Part shown: positions 16,435-25,655 of the stretch, piece after piece
Layout of the letters: each line of letters opens with the position of its first letter
Position numbering within the stretch: position 1 is the first letter of the stretch
Assembly: GCF_030718085.1 (NCBI RefSeq)
Contig: NZ_JAVAJF010000001.1
Span: 1,426,001-1,490,000 of the forward strand
Length of the DNA stretch: 64,000 nt
From: Marinobacter sp. MDS2
GTDB taxonomy: Bacteria; Pseudomonadota; Gammaproteobacteria; Pseudomonadales; Oleiphilaceae
Reading direction: 5' to 3'
Translations under genes and position numbers: made by a program
Notes under the pieces: generated by a model
The model's database searches: none
Told to the model about the DNA's origin: nothing
What the model saw: only the letters and a program-made list of their open reading frames with translations

Positions 16435-18381
16435 TCAGGCTCGACACATCACAAGAAGCTGATCGCCCTTCCGAAGATCCAGGTATTGCTTCCGCGGCAG
16501 GTTCATTTGCAGGTGGCGGCCACGGTCATCCGCAGCTTCGCGGCGAACGCCCAGCGCGACTTCTCCTCTGGTCGCCAGCGTTTTCTCGAGAAACTGAAAA
16601 TCCGCACTGGCAGGCAGGGGGTAATCTTCAGGATCACGGAACTGAATTTCAGCGCCACCCACGGTAAACAGCTCGTCGAGCACCACCCTCAGCTCCCTGC
16701 GCAACGCGACTTGCGCCAGAACATGGCTCAGAATCATCGGGCTGATCAGCATCTCGCTCTGATGACCGTAGATCAGGTGACGGTTGTCCGGATCACTTAA
16801 TTCAAGCATGACTTGCGGCCTGACCGGCGCCTCCGAAAGCACATCTTCCAGTTGCAGATAGCCCACCATCGCACGCGCATCAGCTTCTTCGTCCGAGCCA
16901 ATCCGGTCGCTGCTTAACAACATCACGGTATGGTAGGAAGCCGGGTCAAGCTTTCGGAGTTCGTCTTCCACCATGTAGTCGGCCTCCAGCAAACGTCCGT
17001 TCACGCTGGCCAGATCAACACCGTAGCCGGACATCTCGCGTTGCCGATCTTGCAGGGGGGTAGCCGACACCATATCCAACTCGAACTCCCGGTCAGAGTA
17101 GCTGCCGAACTCTTCCGCCAAACCCGGCACCCGGCGGTTCCAGCCCAGCACCAACACTCGATGCTTGCCTCTTGCCACGGGAATACTGGTTTGGGCCGGC
17201 ATGCGTTCGACGCGCGGCAACGGTTCCAGTTTCGGATCCGGGCCTGTATGCGCATAATCTCCCGCAAGCAGCACCACCCGGTCGTCATTTCGGATAACGG
17301 TATCAGAGGGCGCCAGCAGATTGACCGTCCAACCGCCAGCCTGAGCCGGATGCAACAGCCCCAACACAATCGCATTTGGCCTTTGCGAGGCCAGCTCACC
17401 CAGCGTTAGCCCCTCGGCAGTTTCACCACCACGGACGAAAATCTCGCTGCCCTCACCGGCCGTCAGAAGCTCGTTATACACTTCTGAAAGATTCGGATGC
17501 AGGACGTTTTGCACCATCAAGCGGCTGATGGTGGAATCACCCGCAACCACCTCAACAGCCCCGGGATAGGCCCGTTCGATCACTGATAATTTCCGCATGT
17601 CCTGAATTTCGGCCACCACAAACGGCAGCGACACTCCGAAATGGCGAGCCTGGGCCGCAATCGACAACAACGCTTTGACGGTTTCCACATCGGAAGTCAC
17701 CGGGCTATCTGCATCGTAACCCTGGCTCGGCACAATCACCGCGGCCGCATCCAGGCAGGCTACCCGGTGCAAGGCATCCGGCTGAATCGCCGAGCCACTG
17801 CGCAGAATCACCTCGCGGGCACGGCGGCCCACACCCGGCTCGTTACGCAGTTCGTATACTTGTTCAACGCTGGCCTGTGCCGCCAGCACCACAAGCCGCA
17901 AGCGCTGAGTATCGTGTTTCTCCAGGAAACGCCGCATCCGCCCCGATGAGCCGAACAGCTCGGCCACAAGAGGCGGGGTTTGCGCGGTCCAGCCGAGCAC
18001 CACCACATGGTTTCTCAGCGTGACGGGCGTAAGACCCAGCTCCAGATCGGTCATTTTGGCAATCAACCAGCGGGTCAGAATCGCCACCAGCGTACCCATG
18101 AACACCACATAACCCAGGATGGTCAGTAGCGTTGAAACAATACGCTGCCAGGTACCCACATCATCACCCAGATACCCCGGATCGGTCAGGCGCAGAAACG
18201 CCCACCAGATCGCGGCCCCCGGATCCTCGAACTCCCCCCCTTGAGGGACTACCAACAGGCCGCCAATTAGCGAGATCAGGCCGATAAAAAGCCCGACCAC
18301 CAATAGCTGAAAACCTGCGCCTTTAAGTAATTGGCGCTCTAGAACAAATTTGACTCGATCGATAATTCGAAATGGCAGCAT
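16435..18381 (-). CDS. CASTOR/POLLUX-type ion channel with twin RCK-like domains
   Basis: A 648-aa inner-membrane protein of the CASTOR/POLLUX/SYM8 channel family. Two N-terminal TM helices (about 20-45 and 80-110) flank a pore loop containing LTDPGYLGDD in the selectivity-filter position. Two long cytosolic Rossmann (TrkA-N/RCK) domains follow, beginning at HVVVLGWT and HRVLVLGWN. In plants these channels move Ca2+ or K+; bacterial roles are poorly known. It is transcribed after dauA with 23 bp between them, so the two may form an operon of ion/anion transport genes. Confidence 0.87.
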   Translation of the reverse strand: MLPFRIIDRVKFVLERQLLKGAGFQLLVVGLFIGLISLIGGLLVVPQGGEFEDPGAAIWWAFLRLTDPGYLGDDVGTWQRIVSTLLTILGYVVFMGTLVAILTRWLIAKMTDLELGLTPVTLRNHVVVLGWTAQTPPLVAELFGSSGRMRRFLEKHDTQRLRLVVLAAQASVEQVYELRNEPGVGRRAREVILRSGSAIQPDALHRVACLDAAAVIVPSQGYDADSPVTSDVETVKALLSIAAQARHFGVSLPFVVAEIQDMRKLSVIERAYPGAVEVVAGDSTISRLMVQNVLHPNLSEVYNELLTAGEGSEIFVRGGETAEGLTLGELASQRPNAIVLGLLHPAQAGGWTVNLLAPSDTVIRNDDRVVLLAGDYAHTGPDPKLEPLPRVERMPAQTSIPVARGKHRVLVLGWNRRVPGLAEEFGSYSDREFELDMVSATPLQDRQREMSGYGVDLASVNGRLLEADYMVEDELRKLDPASYHTVMLLSSDRIGSDEEADARAMVGYLQLEDVLSEAPVRPQVMLELSDPDNRHLIYGHQSEMLISPMILSHVLAQVALRRELRVVLDELFTVGGAEIQFRDPEDYPLPASADFQFLEKTLATRGEVALGVRREAADDRGRHLQMNLPRKQYLDLRKGDQLLVMCRA

Positions 18382-18404
18382 GATGACCCTCTTTTGAGGG
18401 CAGT

Positions 18405-20147
18405 TTAACGTAGATTCTCCGGAGAGCCAGAAGAGGCTGCCTCCAAAGCCGCTGCCAATGTCGGGTAGAAATGGCTAACCCCCGGCTCCGGCTGCACACC
18501 GGCGCGAGCCAAAGTACGCAGTGGCTGAAACTGCAGATCCGCAATCAACACCTGAGTATGGGCTTCGCGACAACTCGCAATCAGTTTATTCAGCGCCGAC
18601 AAGCCGCCGGCATCGAGAACGGTCACGCCATCCATATACAGCACAATGCCCCGCGCTTGCCGGGACAGGCCTGCCAACTCTCCAAATATCCGATCGGCTG
18701 CGGCAAAGAACAGCGGGCCATTGATTTTGAACACCTGCCAGTCTTCCGATAAGCCGAACGGCTTTACCCGCTTACTGCCGGAAATGTCGGTGACCTTGGT
18801 CATCTGCGCCATTTCCTGCATGAATAACACCGCAGCCAGCAGTACTCCGGCGGTTATGGCAATCACCATGTCCAGCACAACCGTCAGGCTGAAACAGGTC
18901 AAAAAGACCAGCACATCCATGCGCGGCGCGGTTTTCAGAAGGTGAACAGCTTTAGGGGCCTCACTCATGTTCCAGGCCACCATGATCAGCAAAGCCGCCA
19001 TGGCTGGCATAGGCAGATAGGCAAGTACGCCAGCCAGAGACACCAGCGCCAACAAAACCACCAGCGCATGAATGAGTGCCGCCACCGGCGACTCCGCGCC
19101 AGCCCGATAGTTGGCGGCAGAACGGGCAATAGCGGCGGTAGCCGTAATACCACCAAAGAACGGCACCACAATGTTGCCAATGCCCTGCCCCATCAACTCG
19201 CTGTTCGCGCTGTGACGCTTGCCAGTCATGCCATCCAGCACTACCGCACACAAAAGGGATTCAATCGCGCCCAACATGGCAATGGCAAACGCTGCCGGTA
19301 ACAACTCCTGGAGCATTGCCCAAGACAAACCCACCGGCTCGCCTTGTGCATTCAACTGCTGCCATGGCCAGGTGAATTCAGGCAAGAACGGGGGAATACC
19401 CGCGCCTGTGCTGCCGTCTGGCAACAGGTAGCTGAAGCGGGAACCGATGGTTTCGATCGCCGCACCGTTCGAGTTGAACCAAAGTGCCAACAGGCTACCA
19501 ATCACCACCGCTGGAAGGTGCGGAGGCACCGGTGTTTTCAACCTTGGCCACAGCAGCATAACCGCCAAGGTTGTTCCCGCCACCAGCGTGCTCGTGCCAT
19601 CCATCGCCGGCATCTGCTGAGCCAGCACCGCCAGCTTGTCCCAATAATGCTCGGGCATACTTTCAACCGACAACCCGAAGAAGTCTTTGACCTGTAAGGT
19701 CGCAATCACCACTGCAATGCCGCCGGTAAACCCCAGCGTCACCGACTCGGGGATATACTCGATAAAACGCCCTAAGCGCATCAGGGCCATCAACACCAGC
19801 AACATTCCTGACATCAGCGTGGCGAGCAGCAAGCCGCCTAACCCATAGCTCTGGGCAATGGGGTATAAAATGACGACAAAGGCAGCGGTGGGGCCAGAGA
19901 TACTGAACCGGCTACCGCCCAACAACGCGATAATAAAACCGGCAATGAACGCGGTATACAAACCGTATTGGGGCGCCACGCCACTGGCAATGGCCAACGC
20001 CATGGCTAAAGGGATGGCGATGATGCCGACGGTAACGCCCGCCATCAAATCCTTCAAAAACCGGGCTCGGGTGTACCGCTCATCAATGCAGGCTTCGCGA
20101 AGAGCGTGGGCAAACCTCAAGGAAAAAAGATGAGCGCGATGCGGCAT
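18405..20147 (-). CDS. dauA: SulP-family transporter, DauA-like
   Basis: 580 aa: a SulP membrane domain of 12-14 helices (residues about 30-430) and a C-terminal cytosolic STAS domain (about 455-560). The sequence is very close to what I know of E. coli DauA (YchM), for example GITVGIIAIPLAMALAI-type, FSISGPTAAFVVILYP and LLCAVVLDGMTGKRH segments. DauA is an aerobic C4-dicarboxylate (succinate) transporter, so the substrate here is more likely a dicarboxylate than sulfate. The STAS Asp-Gly-Val-Thr-Val-Leu-Asp-Ala-Gly motif is intact. It is divergent from the CopG-type gene. Confidence 0.87.
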   Translation of the reverse strand: MPHRAHLFSLRFAHALREACIDERYTRARFLKDLMAGVTVGIIAIPLAMALAIASGVAPQYGLYTAFIAGFIIALLGGSRFSISGPTAAFVVILYPIAQSYGLGGLLLATLMSGMLLVLMALMRLGRFIEYIPESVTLGFTGGIAVVIATLQVKDFFGLSVESMPEHYWDKLAVLAQQMPAMDGTSTLVAGTTLAVMLLWPRLKTPVPPHLPAVVIGSLLALWFNSNGAAIETIGSRFSYLLPDGSTGAGIPPFLPEFTWPWQQLNAQGEPVGLSWAMLQELLPAAFAIAMLGAIESLLCAVVLDGMTGKRHSANSELMGQGIGNIVVPFFGGITATAAIARSAANYRAGAESPVAALIHALVVLLALVSLAGVLAYLPMPAMAALLIMVAWNMSEAPKAVHLLKTAPRMDVLVFLTCFSLTVVLDMVIAITAGVLLAAVLFMQEMAQMTKVTDISGSKRVKPFGLSEDWQVFKINGPLFFAAADRIFGELAGLSRQARGIVLYMDGVTVLDAGGLSALNKLIASCREAHTQVLIADLQFQPLRTLARAGVQPEPGVSHFYPTLAAALEAASSGSPENLR

Positions 20148-20208
20148 GAGCGAACCCCCGGTTGCGAAGACAAGCTCACAATTATATGCTCACCCCGATA
20201 ACATTCAA

Positions 20209-20225
20209 TGTTAACCTGATTAACA
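20209..20225. promoter_or_regulatory. Inverted-repeat operator candidate upstream of the CopG gene
   Basis: TGTTAA and TTAACA around a five-base centre, 19 bp before the ATG of the ribbon-helix-helix gene. The placement suits autoregulation of that gene. Confidence 0.5.
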
Positions 20226-20244
20226 TATAAGGCATTTCCAAGTC

Positions 20245-20433
20245 ATGACAAAAGAAAACCGCACCGCCCGCCTGACCCTGCTGATCGATCCGGATAAAAA
20301 AGCCGTGTTCGAGGAACTCTGCAAACAGGATGATGTCACCCCCTCTCAGAAGGTCCGGCAATTCATCCGCGAGTACGTAGAGCAAAAACTGGGGGAAGAC
20401 TGGCGTGAACAGCGTAACAAAAACCTCGACTAA
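20245..20433 (+). CDS. Ribbon-helix-helix (CopG-like) DNA-binding protein
   Basis: 62 aa. The beta strand TARLTLLIDPDKKAVFEELC and the two following helices (SQKVRQFIREYVEQKL) fit a MetJ/Arc/CopG-type fold. No toxin gene is adjacent: the next gene, 18 bp downstream, is a ChaN-type lipoprotein, so this is more likely a small regulator than an antitoxin. A TGTTAA/TTAACA inverted repeat sits just upstream. Confidence 0.75.
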   Translation: MTKENRTARLTLLIDPDKKAVFEELCKQDDVTPSQKVRQFIREYVEQKLGEDWREQRNKNLD

Positions 20434-20451
20434 ACAAGGCGCCCTGGGTCT

Positions 20452-21465
20452 GTGATAAAGCTCTCACTTGCTCTGTTGATCACGGTGGGCGTGCTCATCG
20501 GGTCGGGCTGCGCATTGACTCAGCCTCACTCCAGTTCGAGCTGGTCTGCACCGGCAACGCTTTACGAAAGCCTCGTTATAGACACAAACTCACGCCAGCC
20601 GGTCTCGCTTGAAGAAACCGTAAAAACACTGTCCAAGGCCGACGTCGTGGTTATTGGCGAGTATCACGGGCACCAAGCCTCTCACCTTCTTCAGACCCGA
20701 GTGCTGCACCTCCTGCACGCTCTTAACCCACACATCATCCTGAGCATGGAGCATTTCAACCTGGACCATCAGGACGATCTAGATGACTACCTCGCTGGCC
20801 ATACCGGTGAAGCGGAGATGATCAAAGACGCCAATGCCTGGAACCATTATCGCGGCTCATACAGACCCATGGTTGAATACGCGCGCAACCACAAGCTTCC
20901 AGTGATCGCCGCCAATGCGCCCGCTCAGACGGTCCGCTGTGTTGGCCGGGTCGGGCCAGACTACATCAATGAGTTACCAGAAGATCAACGGCAACGATTA
21001 CCCGCGCAACCCTTTCTGGATACACCGGCTTACCGGGAAAAGTTTATTGGCGCCATTTCCGGCAGCCACGGCTCGAACGATCCGGCAATCTCAGAGCGAA
21101 TGGCCAACATCTACAAGGCCCAACTATTACGCGATAACACCATGGCCAGCCGTATTTTGCAGGCGAGGAACAACAATCCGGAGCATCAGATACTGCACGT
21201 GACCGGCACTTTTCACAGCGAGGAGAAGCTCGGCACCGTCGCTCTCCTGCAAAAACGCGCACCGGCACTGTCTGTGGCAGTCCTGAGCCCGGTGTTCTGG
21301 GCTGCGGATCAAGCTTCCCCACCTCTGGCAGAACACTGGGGCAAAGGTGACTTTTTGTACCTGATCCAGCCATTGCCACCGGAATTCAGAGATCACGACC
21401 GGCGACAGAAAGCCATGAAAGAACGATTCAAAGGCCGCTCAAACACCGATTGCGATGTGGAGTAG
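20452..21465 (+). CDS. ChaN-family haem-binding lipoprotein
   Basis: 337 aa with a lipoprotein signal (GVLIGSGCALTQ, lipid Cys near residue 21). The ChaN/DUF399 domain follows, starting DVVVIGEYHGHQASHLLQ, with the conserved His and Glu residues and LSMEHF. Characterised ChaN members bind haem as a dimer and are linked to iron uptake. GTG start at 20452. It is probably co-transcribed with the CopG-like gene. No haem transporter is nearby. Confidence 0.83.
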   Translation: MIKLSLALLITVGVLIGSGCALTQPHSSSSWSAPATLYESLVIDTNSRQPVSLEETVKTLSKADVVVIGEYHGHQASHLLQTRVLHLLHALNPHIILSMEHFNLDHQDDLDDYLAGHTGEAEMIKDANAWNHYRGSYRPMVEYARNHKLPVIAANAPAQTVRCVGRVGPDYINELPEDQRQRLPAQPFLDTPAYREKFIGAISGSHGSNDPAISERMANIYKAQLLRDNTMASRILQARNNNPEHQILHVTGTFHSEEKLGTVALLQKRAPALSVAVLSPVFWAADQASPPLAEHWGKGDFLYLIQPLPPEFRDHDRRQKAMKERFKGRSNTDCDVE

Positions 21466-21467
21466 TC

Positions 21468-22535
21468 TCACTGGGTTTGCACCATCTCGTCGGTCACCAG
21501 ATAGTCACCGGAGAGCCAGCGCATAATTTCGCTGGCAGCCGGGTGGTCGAAAGCATCATAGGTATGCGCCAGGGCCTGCTTGCGCTCGTGGCTCAAACGC
21601 CACAACCCGGCATCCTGAAGGCTCAACAAATCCCGCTGAATCTGATTGGCCAAGGCCTCCCCCAACAGCTCCCTGGCAGCATGGTGAAACGCTTGCCCGT
21701 ATTGATAGTCCGGGCCCTGTCGGTAGGATTCCAGCAACGTCAGCGCGGGTATCGCCGTCAACGTGGGCTGCAAGGCCGGATTGATGGCATGGCCTGCCAG
21801 GTGCGCAGCGTTCGCGGCCGGTCGGCCGGTGAAGGCTCTCAGGTGCAGGTGACGGGACATTCGGTCGCCGTCGTTCACCGGGTAGTTGTCCCAAAGCACC
21901 GGCTTTCGCCCCAGCCGATCGCCCACGTGCTTCAAATGCCCCGGAGAGATTTCCCGGGAGCAAACTTCCTCACCGGTCCAGAAAACCCGCACGTCCTTAT
22001 CGAGCTCGGCGCCCAGCGTTTCCAGGTAATCTGACGGCCGCTCTCCAAATACCCTGTCCAACACCGGGTCATCGGAATAATAAGTCGGGCAGATACTGAA
22101 CATGGCGGCGGCGCTGTGGGCTTTCACCCAGCGCATAATTTCAGCCTGAGTGCTGGCCAGCGACGGCGTTTCCGAACGCATATCGTCAAACAGAATAGCC
22201 AGCTCCTGCACGCCGATTCGATCCAGCGCTTTCAGTTTCGCAGCCAGCGCGTGGCGCGCGCTCTCGTCGAACCGGTTAAAGATCTCGAACGGGCTCAACC
22301 CGACGCCAAACCGAACCCCCTCGTGTTCGCACAGTTCGGCAAAGTCTGCCAATGCTGCAAACTCTGCCGCCGGATGCGGCTCCTGCCAACGCCTCCGCAA
22401 ATAGGGGTCCGCCTTGGGCGCGTACAGGTAAAAGCCATAACCATGCTTTGCCAGCGTTTTTAGCAACTTGCGCCGCTCGGCCCAGCTCCACATGGGGCCA
22501 TAAAACCCCTCAATCACACCGAGTTCAACTGTCAT
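21468..22535 (-). CDS. GH84-like beta-N-acetylglucosaminidase
   Basis: 355 aa from the ATG at 22535; the upstream GTG frame is not needed. A TIM-barrel beta-N-acetylglucosaminidase domain is evident: GVIEGFYGPMWSWAERRKL at the N-terminus, YLYAPKADPYLRRRW, and the catalytic Asp pair in ELAILFDDM near residue 117, followed by the CPTYYSDDP and VLWDNYPVND segments. This is the O-GlcNAcase/hyaluronidase (GH84) fold. There is no signal peptide, so it acts in the cytosol. It is convergent with chaN, 2 bp apart. Confidence 0.82.
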   Translation of the reverse strand: MTVELGVIEGFYGPMWSWAERRKLLKTLAKHGYGFYLYAPKADPYLRRRWQEPHPAAEFAALADFAELCEHEGVRFGVGLSPFEIFNRFDESARHALAAKLKALDRIGVQELAILFDDMRSETPSLASTQAEIMRWVKAHSAAAMFSICPTYYSDDPVLDRVFGERPSDYLETLGAELDKDVRVFWTGEEVCSREISPGHLKHVGDRLGRKPVLWDNYPVNDGDRMSRHLHLRAFTGRPAANAAHLAGHAINPALQPTLTAIPALTLLESYRQGPDYQYGQAFHHAARELLGEALANQIQRDLLSLQDAGLWRLSHERKQALAHTYDAFDHPAASEIMRWLSGDYLVTDEMVQTQ

Positions 22536-22707
22536 ACCTTGCTTGCTCCCTAACACTGGCTTTCAGTCATCTTACACCCGTTCTGAAACACGCTCAGACC
22601 CGGCAACCATGAACAGATGGTCAGCTCGGGGCAACCGAATCGTATACCTGCCCCGGCCACAAGCCGGCTATGATGGACCGACATCGTCATTGGAACGCAT
22701 CAACGCT

Positions 22708-23751
22708 ATGCAAAACAACCAAAGTCGCCTGACAGCCTTGGATGCACTTCGCGGTATCGCCGCGCTTGGCGTTGTTCTGTTCCATTACCTGCCCTACTAC
22801 AACGAGCTGTATGGCCACAGTTTTGACAGCCCATCCTTTCTCGAGTTCGGGCGCTATGGCGTGCATCTGTTTTTCATGCTCAGCGGTTTCGTCATTTTTA
22901 TGACTCTGGAGCGCACCCCAACCGCCGGCTGGTTCGGCCTTGCCCGAGCATTCCGGCTGTTACCCGCTTTGTGGGCGGGCATCGCGCTGACCTTTCTTTC
23001 CGTGTATTGGCTTGGGCCTGAAGACCGCGCCGTTGAACCCGCGTCAGCACTATTGAACATGACACTGCTGCACGAGTATCTGGAGCACCCGCATGTTGAT
23101 GGTGCTTATTGGAGTCTGGTGATTGAAGCCAACTTTTATCTCTGGATTGCCCTACTCTTTTACGGGCTGAAGAGCTGGCAACGGCTGCGCCCGGCACTCT
23201 GGTTGTGGGCTGCGGCCAGCTACATAGGCGTGCTTTGGTGGAAGGCGATTCCGGATTCGCTGGATTTTGTGGTGAAAGATCTGTTGTTCGTGCGTTATGC
23301 ACCTTTGTTCATCAGCGGCATGCTGCTCTTTCGCTGGCATAAATACGGCAAACCACCCACCGCTGATATTATCTTGTTGGCTCTGACCATCGGTCACTGC
23401 CTGATCGCCTACAAAGCCCCCTACAATCTGTTTGTTCTGGCCTGCTACAGCGTTTTCATTCTGGCCGCAAGCGGTCGTCTGAATGTACTGTCCCGGCCCG
23501 GGCTGCTTTGGTTGGGCAGCATTTCTTACACGCTCTACCTGATTCATCAGAACATCGGCTATGGGCTGATCGCCCTATTCTACACGTGGGGGCTACCCGG
23601 CCCAGTGGGTGTTGCATTGGCCCTTTGCGGGGTAGTGGCTTTGGCGTCCGCCCTGCACTATGGCGTTGAGAAACCCGCCTTGAGCGCCTTTCGTCAGTGG
23701 CGGAAATACCGCGCCAAAGCCACCGCTGCCATCCCCGGAGAAGGTGCCTGA
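22708..23751 (+). CDS. Acyltransferase 3 family membrane protein (OafA-like)
   Basis: 347 aa from the ATG at 22708; a longer frame from 22543 lacks family similarity. About ten TM helices. The N-terminal LTALDALRGIAALGVVLFHY carries the conserved Arg and the catalytic-type His of acyltransferase 3 proteins, which O-acetylate polysaccharides, peptidoglycan or lipids. The acceptor is unknown and no glycan gene cluster is adjacent. Single gene. Confidence 0.83.
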   Translation: MQNNQSRLTALDALRGIAALGVVLFHYLPYYNELYGHSFDSPSFLEFGRYGVHLFFMLSGFVIFMTLERTPTAGWFGLARAFRLLPALWAGIALTFLSVYWLGPEDRAVEPASALLNMTLLHEYLEHPHVDGAYWSLVIEANFYLWIALLFYGLKSWQRLRPALWLWAAASYIGVLWWKAIPDSLDFVVKDLLFVRYAPLFISGMLLFRWHKYGKPPTADIILLALTIGHCLIAYKAPYNLFVLACYSVFILAASGRLNVLSRPGLLWLGSISYTLYLIHQNIGYGLIALFYTWGLPGPVGVALALCGVVALASALHYGVEKPALSAFRQWRKYRAKATAAIPGEGA

Positions 23752-23838
23752 GCGCATTTTTTACACCTCGCCAAGCACCTAGACATATGTCGTAAATCGC
23801 CTATTTTTTGCTGCACATCCTCCGCCAAGTATGCAAAC

Positions 23839-23856
23839 CTGAACTAAACTGTTCAG
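23839..23856. promoter_or_regulatory. Inverted repeat upstream of the TRAP operon
   Basis: CTGAAC and GTTCAG around six bases, about 65 bp before the substrate-binding protein gene. A possible operator; no cognate regulator is encoded nearby. Confidence 0.35.
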
Positions 23857-23920
23857 CAGTACCCGCTGGCACAACAGCCCAGCTCCCCGACACACAATTA
23901 AAACAAAACAACAGGCTGGA

Positions 23921-25003
23921 ATGACCATGAACATCCGCTCCTTTATATCGGCGACCGTGCTCGCCGTGGCCACCACGTTTTCTGCTTCACAGGCTTTGGC
24001 TCAGGAAAAGTTCACTCTGAAACTTGCCGAAACCTGGGGCCCCAACTTCCCCATCTTTGGCGACACCACCAAGCGTTTTGCCGAAACGGTTGAGAAAATG
24101 TCCGATGGGCGTCTGCGCATCCGCATTGACTCGGCCAACAAACACAAAGCCCCGCTGGGCGTATTCGACATGGTGAAGGCGGGCCAGTACGACATGGGCC
24201 ACTCCGCCTCTTATTATTGGAAGGGTAAGGTACCCGAAACCCTGTTCTTCACCAGCATGCCGTTCGGCATGAACGCCATGGAACAATACGCCTGGTTCTA
24301 CCACGGTGGTGGCATGGAGCTGATGCAGGAAGTGTATGAGCCTCACAACATGCTGTCGTTCCCGGGCGGCAACACCGGCATCCAAATGGGCGGCTGGTTC
24401 CGTGAAGAAATCAAATCGCTGGACGACCTGAAAGGCCTGAAGATGCGGATTCCGGGCTTTGCCGGCGAAGTCTTCGCCGAAGTGGGTGTCAACCCCACCA
24501 ACATCGCTCCGGGCGAGCTGTACACCGCACTTGAGCGCAACACCATCGACGCCGTTGAGTGGGTGGGCCCGGCACTGGATTTGCGCCTTGGCTTTCAGCA
24601 AATCGCGGATTACTACTACACCGGCTGGCACGAGCCTGCGACCGAGCTGCAGTTCCTGATCAACAAACGCGTGTGGAACAAACTTCCGGCCGATCTGCAA
24701 GAAATCATGCGCGTAGCCATGCGCACCGCATCCTACGACATGCTGGTGCACTCTCAGCACGCCAACGCGGAAGCCTGGGCGAACATCAAGCAAGAATACC
24801 CCAACGTGCAGATCAAGCAGTTCCCGGCTGACATTTTCCAGGCCATGTACGATGCCAATAAAAAGCTGCTGAAAGAAACCGCTGAAGAGAGCCCGATGGC
24901 CAAAAAGATCATCGACTCTCAGCTGAGCTACCAGAAGCAAAGTCGCGCCTATACCGAAATTTCTGAGCGTGCCTACCTCAACACCATGGGAGAAGTTCAG
25001 TAG
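23921..25003 (+). CDS. dctP: TRAP transporter substrate-binding protein (DctP family, TakP-like)
   Basis: 360 aa with a signal peptide ending SQALA. A DctP-family periplasmic receptor. The segments KMRIPGFAGEVFAEVGV, ALERNTIDAVEWVGP and DYYYTGWHEPATELQ match the TakP-like group that binds 2-oxo acids or related monocarboxylates, usually with a cation, so such a ligand is likely here. The conserved Arg of DctP receptors is in KMRIPG. ATG at 23921 or 23927. First gene of the TRAP operon, separated from the permease genes by an attenuator-like hairpin. Confidence 0.9.
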   Translation: MTMNIRSFISATVLAVATTFSASQALAQEKFTLKLAETWGPNFPIFGDTTKRFAETVEKMSDGRLRIRIDSANKHKAPLGVFDMVKAGQYDMGHSASYYWKGKVPETLFFTSMPFGMNAMEQYAWFYHGGGMELMQEVYEPHNMLSFPGGNTGIQMGGWFREEIKSLDDLKGLKMRIPGFAGEVFAEVGVNPTNIAPGELYTALERNTIDAVEWVGPALDLRLGFQQIADYYYTGWHEPATELQFLINKRVWNKLPADLQEIMRVAMRTASYDMLVHSQHANAEAWANIKQEYPNVQIKQFPADIFQAMYDANKKLLKETAEESPMAKKIIDSQLSYQKQSRAYTEISERAYLNTMGEVQ

Positions 25004-25025
25004 ACTCTAGGCCATACTGAACCAG

Positions 25026-25062
25026 AGCCGGGATCGCTCTTGAAAGTGATGCCGGCTTTTTT
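25026..25062 (+). terminator. Intercistronic attenuator hairpin between dctP and dctQ
   Basis: AGCCGG pairs with CCGGCT around an inner ATC/GAT pairing and is followed by TTTTTT. It lies 22 bp after the receptor stop and 48 bp before dctQ, where partial termination would give more receptor than permease. Confidence 0.75.
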
Positions 25063-25109
25063 CATTAAAAAGCCACACAAAACATCCGCTCAGCGGAGGA
25101 AGAGGTTTA

Positions 25110-25655
25110 ATGCGCTGGATTATCAGACTGGATGAGGGCCTGGCCTGGCTCTCGAAACTTTGCGGCTGGATCGCCTGCCTGGCCATGATCCTGATGGCTG
25201 CCAACGTGTTCTACGACGTGGTTACCCGCTACGTGTTCAACGATGTGTCGATTGGCATGCAGGAGATGGAATGGCACCTGTATTCGGTGGTCTTCCTGAT
25301 GGGCATCCCCTACGCCCTGCGCACAGACGGCCACGTTCGAGTGGATGTGTTCTACACCAACTGGCAGCAAAAGACCAAAGCCTGGATCAACCTCATCGGC
25401 GCTCTGATCTTTGTCATCCCATTCGCGTATCTGATCGGCGTGTATGGCTACAGCTTTGCTATTGATGCCTACGAAATGGGCGAGGGCAGTGGCGATCCGG
25501 GCGGTTTGCCCCATCGCTGGATCATCAAATCGGTCATCCCGGTCAGCGCTTTCTTTATTGGCACCGCCGGGTTGAACATGATCACCTACGCCATCCGCGT
25601 ACTGGCCGGTGAAAAATCCTACGAGAACGAGCACAGTGCAGGAGGTTTGGCATGA
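25110..25655 (+). CDS. dctQ: TRAP transporter small permease
   Basis: 181 aa with four TM helices (about 15-40, 55-75, 93-113, 140-160) and the DctQ-family pattern MQEMEWHLYSVVFLMGIPYALRTDGHVRVDVFY. It forms the membrane complex with the large subunit encoded next, whose ATG overlaps this stop by 4 nt. The C-terminus is an acidic cytosolic tail. Confidence 0.92.
   Translation: MRWIIRLDEGLAWLSKLCGWIACLAMILMAANVFYDVVTRYVFNDVSIGMQEMEWHLYSVVFLMGIPYALRTDGHVRVDVFYTNWQQKTKAWINLIGALIFVIPFAYLIGVYGYSFAIDAYEMGEGSGDPGGLPHRWIIKSVIPVSAFFIGTAGLNMITYAIRVLAGEKSYENEHSAGGLA

Noticed and set aside
20245..20433. Toxin-antitoxin antitoxin call for the CopG-like gene
   Set aside because: No toxin-like gene follows; the neighbour is a ChaN-family lipoprotein.
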